From JAVBOW01 sp031551595 (GTDB lineage: Bacteria; Bacteroidota; Bacteroidia; Bacteroidales; Rikenellaceae), in the NCBI GenBank assembly GCA_031551595.1, contig JAVBNK010000205.1:1-6305 (forward strand): 6,305 bases of DNA. The letters run 5' to 3'. Positions 1-5,212 of this stretch are shown here, one piece after another. The position numbers and the translations under genes were made by a program. The notes under the pieces are model-generated. The model did not search any database, had not been told where the DNA came from, and was given only the letters and a program-made list of their open reading frames with translations. Each line of letters starts with the position of its first letter. Position 1 is the stretch's first letter.

Positions 1-25
1 TTTTCGCCCCCCTAACTTTTTATAT

Positions 26-79
26 AAAAAAAAAACCGGCCCCCCGCCTCTGGTGGGGGGGTTGGGGGTGGGCCGTTTT
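26..79 (-). terminator. Terminator-like hairpin with flanking A/T tracts at the left edge
   Basis: The outer arms (about 32-41, AAAACCGGCC, and 71-79, GGCCGTTTT) pair with one bulged C. Inside, 40-48 pairs with 52-60 as a 9-bp GC-rich stem with one G-T pair and loop TCT. Leftward transcripts leave the hairpin into a T10 run (complement of A10 at 26-35); rightward ones into TTTT. The strong T10 tract favours leftward use, which would need a transcript starting between here and about position 600, since the operon should already end at 609-652. The sequence between the stems is G-rich, so folding is uncertain. Confidence 0.5.
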
Positions 80-131
80 CCCCCCCCCCCACGGCCGCAT
101 CCCGCGGTCCACGCCGACGCTCACGCAAGGA

Positions 132-331
132 CAGAATCGAACCCGTTCGAATTATGCCGGGCAAAGAGGAGGAGGCAAAGACGGTGAAGCGGGTTTACCT
201 GTCGTCCCCACAGCCGCGGGAGTAACGCCGCAACCGGCGATGCGTGCGGGCAGAATCAGGTTTAGCCGAGGTATGCCGGGCCGCGAGGAGGAAACCCATG
301 CTGCGCATGGGTAACCGGAGTCGCGGGGAGA
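132..331. repeat. Two contiguous diverged repeat units with hairpins; possible structured RNA of unknown kind
   Basis: Unit 1 (132-250) and unit 2 (251-331) share blocks in the same order: CAGAATC (132-138/251-257), TATGCCGGGC (153-162/272-281), GAGGAGGA (166-173/285-292) and AACCGG (232-237/313-318). The first three blocks keep a constant 119-nt offset; unit 2 then lacks about 38 nt. Over 132-173 I count 28 of 42 identical positions. Hairpins include 137-142/145-150 in unit 1, with a weaker counterpart in unit 2 (256-260/266-269) where the middle bases differ but still pair, and in unit 2 the nested stems 281-286/321-326 and 294-300/306-312. Unit 1 also has 226-230/235-239. The block arrangement and possible compensatory change suggest structured RNA, but I recognise no Rfam family and the transcribed strand is undecided. 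Confidence 0.5.
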
Positions 332-390
332 TTGAACCCTTGGAAATCAAAATCAAGCGGTTTCAGGTCAGGATACGATCCAGGCATTGA
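298..390 (+). CDS. Very short candidate ORF with strong Shine-Dalgarno (weak call)
   Basis: An ATG at 298 opens a 30-codon frame ending in TGA at 388-390, beginning MLRMGNRSRGEIEPL and ending RIRSRH, strongly basic. AGGAGG (286-291) sits six bases upstream. Against it: Bacteroidetes genes seldom rely on Shine-Dalgarno, the AGGAGG is part of the block shared with repeat unit 1, and the ATG lies inside the 7-bp hairpin 294-312. I recognise no family. It is more likely an incidental frame across a repeat or structured RNA than a real peptide. Confidence 0.15.
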   Translation: MLRMGNRSRGEIEPLEIKIKRFQVRIRSRH

Positions 391-608
391 TCAACGCGGC
401 CGTTCATACGCGACTTTTTATCCGCACCCCGCGCTAAAATAACGTGAGTTGCGCTTAAGGAATCGCATTAAATTACGCAATTATATACTATCTGTACCTG
501 GCCTCTTTCCAGGCCGCCATGCGATCCTCAGCCCCACCGGAAGCCGCGGAACGACTCGGGGAGGGGGGTAGGAAGCAGGTCTGCGGGTGTGTAAAGTATA
601 TCATCGCC

Positions 609-652
609 AAATGAATAACGGGCAAGCCGCGCGGCTTGCCCGTTATTCATTT
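609..652 (-). terminator. Perfect 44-bp palindrome, likely operon terminator (possibly bidirectional)
   Basis: The 22-nt arms 609-630 and 631-652 are exact reverse complements, with a GC-rich core (CGGGCAAGCCGC) and AT-rich base. The leftward stop codon of the TlpA-like gene is about 30 nt upstream. In the leftward direction the hairpin is followed by TTTGG, and in the rightward direction by TTTTCC, so the T tracts are short but partly built into the stem base. The symmetry means it could also stop rightward transcription from the region on its left. Confidence 0.85.
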
Positions 653-681
653 TCCAGGGGGGGCCGCCGGTGCGTGCCACC

Positions 682-1782
682 CTATAACCCTTCCAGTCCG
701 TCCAGAAGATCCGTGATGGCGGGATTCGACGGGCGCACCTTCATCTCGTCGTCGATGATCCTGCCTGCCCGGTCGAGCAGGATGAAGCGCGGAATGCCGT
801 TCAGGCGGTAGAACTTCATGAACGAGTCGTCGCCGTTGAAGTAGAGTTGCGTCCCGGCCAGGCCGTCCTCACGGACCATTTTTTCCCAGTCGGGTTTCTT
901 CTGGTCGACCGAGATGCTCACGAAGGCGATATTGCGGCCGTGCATTTTCTTTTCGAGTTCCCTGAGGTGGGGGATTTCCGCTTTGCAGGGGCCGCACCAC
1001 GTGGCCCAGATGTCGACCAGTACGTACTTGCCTTTGAAATCGTTGAGCGACACCATCCTGCCGTCGATATCCGGGTAGTTGAACACGGGCGACTGCTGGC
1101 CGGTGATGTCCTTTTTGGGCAGCCCGCGCAGGGTGTATTCACGGGCCTGCTCGAGGGTGTAGCGCCCCGCGACCAGGTTGTCGAACAGCTCGTACGCGTC
1201 GGGGTTCGACGGGCGGACGCAATTCGGAGCGATCACCACGCCGTCGGGGTCGAGCAGGATGAAGCGCGGGATGCCGTTGATCTTGTAGGCGTCCACGAAA
1301 TCCGATTTCTCACCGGCGTGCAGCTGGATGCCGCCCAGGTGTTTTTCCCTGACCATATTTTCCCACGCCGGCCTGTCCTTGTCGACCGAGATGCTCACGA
1401 AGGCGATGTCGCGGCCGTGGAGTTTTTCGGCCAACGCTTCGAGGTGGGGGATCTCCTGCTTGCAGGGGCCGCACCATGTGGCCCACACGTCGATCAGTAC
1501 GAATTTGCCTTTCAGGTCGCCGAGCGACACGTTCTTCCCGTCGATGTCGGGAAAGGTGAAGCCGGGGGACTGCTGGCCGGGCTTGACCGGATTCATGTCC
1601 GGAACCAGTTTCGGGTCGTTGGACTGTTTCATTTCCAGTCCGTTGCTGTATTTGGTGATGATGGTGATGATCTCGCCGTCGCGGATCGTGTCGCGGCTGA
1701 CGACGGTCACGCCCGGTTGTGCGGATAGTACACCTGTCGCTGTGAGGGCCATGACGATGGCTGCAAATAAGTTCTTTTTCAT
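682..1782 (-). CDS. Exported protein with two tandem TlpA/ResA-like thioredoxin domains
   Basis: This is a 366-residue protein. Residues 1-21 form a signal peptide without a lipobox (MKKNLFAAIVMALTATGVLSA), so the product is probably periplasmic. After a linker of about 47 residues come two TlpA/ResA-like thioredoxin (AhpC/TSA-related) domains, residues about 69-204 and 228-364. Each has an active site WATWCGPCK (WCGPC at 103-107 and 262-266) and a cis-proline loop NGIPRFILLD (Pro172 and Pro331), so both should be redox-competent. The family reduces disulfides or passes electrons outside the cytoplasm. The copies are about 60% identical by my hand alignment, pointing to internal duplication. 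It is the last gene of the operon, 18 nt after the BACON gene and about 30 nt before the terminator. The leader reads AACAACAACTTACAACCG-ATG, with no Shine-Dalgarno. Its partner may be the imported ligand or neighbouring proteins; this is not shown by sequence. Confidence 0.92.
   Translation of the reverse strand: MKKNLFAAIVMALTATGVLSAQPGVTVVSRDTIRDGEIITIITKYSNGLEMKQSNDPKLVPDMNPVKPGQQSPGFTFPDIDGKNVSLGDLKGKFVLIDVWATWCGPCKQEIPHLEALAEKLHGRDIAFVSISVDKDRPAWENMVREKHLGGIQLHAGEKSDFVDAYKINGIPRFILLDPDGVVIAPNCVRPSNPDAYELFDNLVAGRYTLEQAREYTLRGLPKKDITGQQSPVFNYPDIDGRMVSLNDFKGKYVLVDIWATWCGPCKAEIPHLRELEKKMHGRNIAFVSISVDQKKPDWEKMVREDGLAGTQLYFNGDDSFMKFYRLNGIPRFILLDRAGRIIDDEMKVRPSNPAITDLLDGLEGL
691..1578 (-). repeat. 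Internal duplication: two thioredoxin-domain repeats within one gene
   Basis: The two domain copies are at 1171-1578 (first) and 691-1101 (second). The active sites are exactly 159 codons (477 nt) apart, and the second copy has one extra residue near its end (IIDDEMKVRPSNP against VIAPNCVRPSNP). DNA is also conserved: a 27-nt segment is identical at 904-930 and 1381-1407, and 772-792 matches 1249-1269. About 60% protein identity suggests an older duplication, while the identical DNA stretches fit strong constraint or occasional gene conversion. Confidence 0.9.
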
Positions 1783-1800
1783 CGGTTGTAAGTTGTTGTT

Positions 1801-2754
1801 TTAAAATTCACGGACTGCGCGTACATATACGCTGCTGCCTTTGTTGGTATTGACCATGGTGTAGCTGCCGTAATAGTTGCCGCTGTTGAAGACCACCAGG
1901 CAGGCCTGGCCCGCGGAGGCTTCAGAGGAGCTCCAGTGGATGCCGGCCGCATAGGTGACGGGGGTGCCCCCGGCGGCCGTGATACTCGCGTTGAAGGCGT
2001 CCCTGGCCGCCGCGTCCTGGGTTACGCGCACCGATGCGTCGTTATGCATCATGGGCGGGTTGCCGGTCGCGGGGATCGTATAGACGTTGCCGGTGGTGGT
2101 ACGGTGCAGTTCGACCAGCTGGAAATAGGCCGGGATATACCATTCCCCGTCGAGGTTGCTTCCGTTTTTCAGGTAAACCCAATAGTAGGCCGGGTAGGCG
2201 GTCGCGAAATCGGCGTCGTTGCGGTGCGCCTCGATGATGGCCCGCGTGGCGGCCTTGCCGTTGCGGAATTCACCCGTCGCACCCGGATGGGTTGTGGTTC
2301 CGGCGGGGCCCCATGCGCATTGCAGCTGGTCGAGGGAAACGACCGTGCCGTGGGCGCCTCCGGCCGACATCTTGTAGACCACCCCCGTGGGATTCGCGGC
2401 GTCGGGCCAGGCATCGCCGATGCTGCGCAGGCTCGCCTCCTGGGTGATGTTGATGCGTTCGTAACGGCCGCCGGCGCAGATGACGATCTTCGCGCTGCGC
2501 GGCTGTTTTTTGGTGTTGGTATAGGCGCCGACCAGGACGTTGCCTGTTCCTTCGCGCTCGATCTTGACCCACGCGGTTTCGTTGGCCACGTCCCAGAGCG
2601 GATCGCCGGTGGTCACCACGAGCGTCTGCGCCAGGCCTTCGGCATCCAGCGCGATGTCGTGGGTGGAAACCTGCAGGGTGCTGCCGCCGTTGTCGTCGTT
2701 GCACGAAAAGTGCAGCAGGGCGGTCGCCGCCGTAACTATCAGTATTCTTTTCAT
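1801..2754 (-). CDS. BACON-domain lipoprotein with C-terminal DUF1566/Fib_succ_major-like domain
   Basis: This is a 317-residue surface lipoprotein. The N-terminal signal ends in lipobox LHFSC (Cys18) followed by NDDN. Residues about 27-106 look like one BACON domain, an Ig-like fold common in Bacteroidetes surface proteins and proposed to bind carbohydrate or mucin: 'DPLWDVANETAWVKI' gives the two usual tryptophans (54 and 62), and 'SAKIVICAGGRYERINITQEA' is the typical closing strand pair. Residues about 112-317 form a second domain with GEWYIPAYFQLVEL (203-216), HWSSSEAS (273-280), VVFNSGNYY (287-295) and the end YVRAVREF. This order, 'W.(I/L)P...L', 'WSSSE', 'VRAVR.F', is typical of DUF1566 and Fibrobacter-type paralogous domains with a C-type-lectin-like fold. 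It probably binds ligand for the SusCD pair. It starts 11 nt after the previous stop, with AAGGAT just before ATG. No catalytic motif is visible. Confidence 0.78.
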   Translation of the reverse strand: MKRILIVTAATALLHFSCNDDNGGSTLQVSTHDIALDAEGLAQTLVVTTGDPLWDVANETAWVKIEREGTGNVLVGAYTNTKKQPRSAKIVICAGGRYERINITQEASLRSIGDAWPDAANPTGVVYKMSAGGAHGTVVSLDQLQCAWGPAGTTTHPGATGEFRNGKAATRAIIEAHRNDADFATAYPAYYWVYLKNGSNLDGEWYIPAYFQLVELHRTTTGNVYTIPATGNPPMMHNDASVRVTQDAAARDAFNASITAAGGTPVTYAAGIHWSSSEASAGQACLVVFNSGNYYGSYTMVNTNKGSSVYVRAVREF

Positions 2755-2765
2755 ATCCTTGTTTT

Positions 2766-3746
2766 TTAAACGACGGCCTTCATGGCGGCCACGATTTCAC
2801 TGATCTTCCTGTATTTGTCGAGCAGCAGGCCGTAGCCGGCCACGCTGCCGTATTTCGCGGCGAATTCGGCTTCGGTGAAGGTGAGTACGGCCTGGAAGAA
2901 CGATATGGCGTCCTCGTCCTGGTCGGGCGTGTAGTACATGGTGTAGGTGCCCGGGGCGGTGGTGCTTTCGTAGAGCTGACTCTTCATCCTGGGCGACGAA
3001 ACCAGGAATCCCAACGCATTCCAATGGGGCTTGTAATTGGTGCTGGTCGTGGAGAGGAGTTGGAAATAGGCCGTGTTGCTTCCGGCGATGGTCCCGGGAA
3101 TCCATATCGCGTCCGACACATGGAAGAACGCAAGCAGATCTCCGTGGAACATGGTTTTGGCATGGCTGTACCATATCGCGGCCAGTACTTCTTTGGCATA
3201 GGCGCCACGCTCCGTGTCCGACATGGCGCCGATCTCGTCCAGACGTCCGATGACGGTCGCCCGGATGCCGTGGTAGACCGATGCCTCGTAGATATTCGCG
3301 GGTTGGTTGGTATTGAAGGTCAGCTCCCGGGCCAGCAGCACACACCGCGGATACATCCACCGCTTGAGGTCCGGAAGCACCTTGTCCCTGAACAGCACCA
3401 CGCCGTTGTGGATATCGGCCGGGACGGTCGAGAGCGTGTAGCTTTTCGTCCTGGCGTCGTTGCCCGTGACGGTGTAGAAAGGGTCGATCATTTCGCTGTG
3501 GACCACCTGGTCGCCGTAGCCGTTGATGCCGCGGTCCCGCGTGCCGAGCAGGTCGGTGTAGTAGACCGAAATATCGTAATCGCGGTATATTTCATAACGC
3601 ATGTGGTCGGTGGGGTCCGGGCTGTCTTCCAGGGCGAACCAGTCCGGATCGTTCCCGGACGGGGGGAGTGTCTTGTCGTCGTCGTTGCTGCAACCGCACC
3701 AGGTCAGCGCGGCCAGCAGTATCGTGATATAGGGCGTTGTTTTCAT
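2766..3746 (-). CDS. Surface lipoprotein resembling Mx1-type 'putative zinc-binding metallopeptidase', lacking HExxH
   Basis: This is a 326-residue lipoprotein. The signal peptide ends in TWCGC with Cys19 as the likely lipid anchor; SNDDDK follows, an acidic tract like those that direct Bacteroidetes lipoproteins to the cell surface. The layout recalls the SusCD-linked Mx1 (PF15890-like) family: an early 'YRDYDISVYY' segment (about 54-63), a central 'KEVLAAIWYSHAKTMFH' helix (185-201) where that family usually carries its HExxH motif, and a late 'TPDQDEDAISFFQ' segment (about 273-285) before helical 'LLLDKYRKISEI' (about 307-318). No HExxH is present; if the helix aligns as I think, the first His and the Glu are replaced by Ile and Trp and only His195 remains. 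It would then be a catalytically dead, ligand-binding relative. Family assignment is from memory of motif order and is tentative; that it is an operon-encoded surface lipoprotein is secure. Confidence 0.6.
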   Translation of the reverse strand: MKTTPYITILLAALTWCGCSNDDDKTLPPSGNDPDWFALEDSPDPTDHMRYEIYRDYDISVYYTDLLGTRDRGINGYGDQVVHSEMIDPFYTVTGNDARTKSYTLSTVPADIHNGVVLFRDKVLPDLKRWMYPRCVLLARELTFNTNQPANIYEASVYHGIRATVIGRLDEIGAMSDTERGAYAKEVLAAIWYSHAKTMFHGDLLAFFHVSDAIWIPGTIAGSNTAYFQLLSTTSTNYKPHWNALGFLVSSPRMKSQLYESTTAPGTYTMYYTPDQDEDAISFFQAVLTFTEAEFAAKYGSVAGYGLLLDKYRKISEIVAAMKAVV

Positions 3747-3759
3747 TGTACGGTATGTT

Positions 3760-5199
3760 TTATTGTGCCGTTTTGAGCGTGCGTTCGGGGTTTTGCCTGA
3801 GCGATCCGCCGTTGAGCGTTATTTCGCTTTCGGGCAGGGGAAGTACGTAGTACGCGGCGTCCTGGTCGTATTTGCCCAGTACGATCTGGCCCGAAACGCT
3901 GGTGTATTCATAGTAGTTATGGCGAATTTCCTTCTGCATCGGCCATTTCGGGCTGACGGCATAACGCCTCAGGTCGAACCATCGCTGCCCTTCGAACAGG
4001 AACTCCCGGCGGCGTTCGTCGCGGATGGCGTTGACCAGTTCCTCGCCCGACAAGGCGTTGTAATCCATGGCGTCGGTGGTGAACCGTTTGCCGCGCAGGG
4101 TTTGCAGGTCCCGGGCCGCATCGTCGTCCCGGTCCAGCATGGCCAGCGCTTCGGCGCGGTTGAGGTACGCTTCCGGCAGGCGCAGCATGAAGTAGTCGGA
4201 GCATTTTTCGGTCAGGCCGCCGCTGCGTTTCTGTACATAGGCATTCGCGGCGCCCATGTAGGCCATTCCTCGGAGGAAGAGCGTTTTGCGCCTGTCGGTG
4301 GCGGCATACAGGGCGAATGCTTCGTCGCTGATCCTGAATTTCGGATCCCCCAGGTACATGAAATCCTGCGTGAGCGTCGTGGTCGCGCCGTTGGTGAAGA
4401 TCGTTTCGGGCGAGCCCAGGTAGACGGCATTGCCGTTGTTGGCCACGCCATTGAAGTCCAGCAGGCTGTAGCGGCCGCTGCCGATCACGGCGTCGCACTG
4501 GTCGGCGGCGTCCTGCCACCGGCCCATGTAGAGGTACACGCGGCTGAGCAGCACGCGGGCGGCCATTTCACTCGCCCTGTATGGGGTGCCGGGCCGTGCG
4601 AGCCCTTCCATGATCTTCGCTGCCTGGTCGAGGTCGGCGGCAATGCGGTCGTAGCACTCGCCCAGGGTGTTGCGCGAGAAGCGCCTGTCCTCGATCGTCG
4701 GAACGAGCTTCAGCGGCACGCCCATGCCGGTCGATGCGGTGGCCTGGGTGTAGGGCAGGGCGTAGAGGTTGACCAGCCAGTAGTAATAGGCGGCCCGCAG
4801 GAACAGCGCTTCGCCTTTGATGCGGCGGTATTCGTCCCCCTGGTCGGCGAACCGGTCAATATCGAACAGGACGGCATTGGTGATGTTGATGCGTTTATAG
4901 AATGTGGTCCATGTGTTTTCGGTGTCCACATAGGGCTCCCACCAGTAAAAATGGCAGGCGGCGAACCGGGAGGCCAGGCTGGTCGTGAACGTCATGTCGT
5001 CGTCCATCACGTGGATCCAGTAGTTGATGTCCGTGCCCGACGAGGCCGGCATGTAACCGTCGCCGACCAGCATCTCGTCGAGGTCCCTGATCTCGGTCAC
5101 ATAGGTCTGGTCTTTGGGATATTGTTCGAGGAAATCCCCGCAGCCGGCCGCCAGAACGCCCGACAGGATGGCAAAAACGGTGTATATCGATTTTTTCAT
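3760..5199 (-). CDS. susD: SusD/RagB-family surface nutrient-binding lipoprotein
   Basis: SusD proteins are surface lipoproteins that cap the SusC barrel and bind the ligand. I chose the ATG at 5199 (479 residues) because it directly begins a lipoprotein signal: MKKSIYTVFAILSGV followed by lipobox LAAGC, with the lipidated Cys at residue 20, then GDFLEQYP, typical of SusD. An upstream ATG at 5226 would add nine residues and overlap susC by 14 nt. Hallmarks include the TPR-like helices GEALFLRAAYYYWLVNLY (about 129-146), RASEMAARVLLSRVYLYMG (about 208-226), the motif RLPEAYLNRAEALA (about 340-353), the block RDERRREFLFEGQRWFDLRR (about 393-412), and the C-terminal PLPESEI and NP. Length is normal for the family. 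It lies 13 nt after susC and 13 nt before the next gene, so co-transcription is near certain. The ligand is unknown. Confidence 0.95.
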   Translation of the reverse strand: MKKSIYTVFAILSGVLAAGCGDFLEQYPKDQTYVTEIRDLDEMLVGDGYMPASSGTDINYWIHVMDDDMTFTTSLASRFAACHFYWWEPYVDTENTWTTFYKRINITNAVLFDIDRFADQGDEYRRIKGEALFLRAAYYYWLVNLYALPYTQATASTGMGVPLKLVPTIEDRRFSRNTLGECYDRIAADLDQAAKIMEGLARPGTPYRASEMAARVLLSRVYLYMGRWQDAADQCDAVIGSGRYSLLDFNGVANNGNAVYLGSPETIFTNGATTTLTQDFMYLGDPKFRISDEAFALYAATDRRKTLFLRGMAYMGAANAYVQKRSGGLTEKCSDYFMLRLPEAYLNRAEALAMLDRDDDAARDLQTLRGKRFTTDAMDYNALSGEELVNAIRDERRREFLFEGQRWFDLRRYAVSPKWPMQKEIRHNYYEYTSVSGQIVLGKYDQDAAYYVLPLPESEITLNGGSLRQNPERTLKTAQ

Positions 5200-5212
5200 A
5201 AGGCTTGTCCGT

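Larger units (their letters stand above)
80..608. other. Intergenic region without a recognisable gene
   Basis: About 530 bp lack any coding region I can name. From left to right it holds a C11 run (80-90), the two repeat units, a hairpin of about 8 bp at 335-362 (CTTG/CAAG core), an AT-rich patch at about 431-497, and mutually exclusive 5-bp hairpins at 497-515. Minimal ORFs exist: plus strand 154-225 (23 codons before the stop), 273-314 (13), 298-390 (30 codons, AGGAGG six bases before ATG) and 519-614 (31 codons before the stop). On the minus strand TATAATTG (485 to 478) resembles the Bacteroidetes -7 element TAnnTTTG at five of six fixed positions, but no TTTG is seen at the expected -33 site. 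None of this is enough to call a gene or promoter. Confidence 0.6.

Noticed and set aside
132..150. tRNA T-arm on the minus strand (GGTTCGATTC)
   Set aside because: The flanking bases do not form a five-pair T stem and no acceptor, D or anticodon arms are found.
132..331. CRISPR array
   Set aside because: There are only two units, of unequal length, with diverged sequence and no short identical repeats separated by uniform spacers.
120..400. Cobalamin or other known riboswitch
   Set aside because: Fragments such as CGGTGAA and CAGAATCAGG recall cobalamin elements, but the B12-box and GCCACTG/GGGAAGG cores are missing on both strands. TPP, glycine and SAM signatures are also absent.
480..497. 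Rightward promoter at TATCTGTA
   Set aside because: It matches only four of six fixed bases of the Bacteroidetes -7 element, has no TTTG at -33, and no gene lies downstream on that strand.
587..811. 74-codon plus-strand frame across the palindrome
   Set aside because: It reads through the terminator and into the antisense of the thioredoxin gene; no start signal or protein motif supports it.
847..1728. 293-codon plus-strand open frame opposite the thioredoxin gene
   Set aside because: It merely mirrors the internal duplication of the real gene (repeated DRDAHEGD strings) and has no independent protein features.
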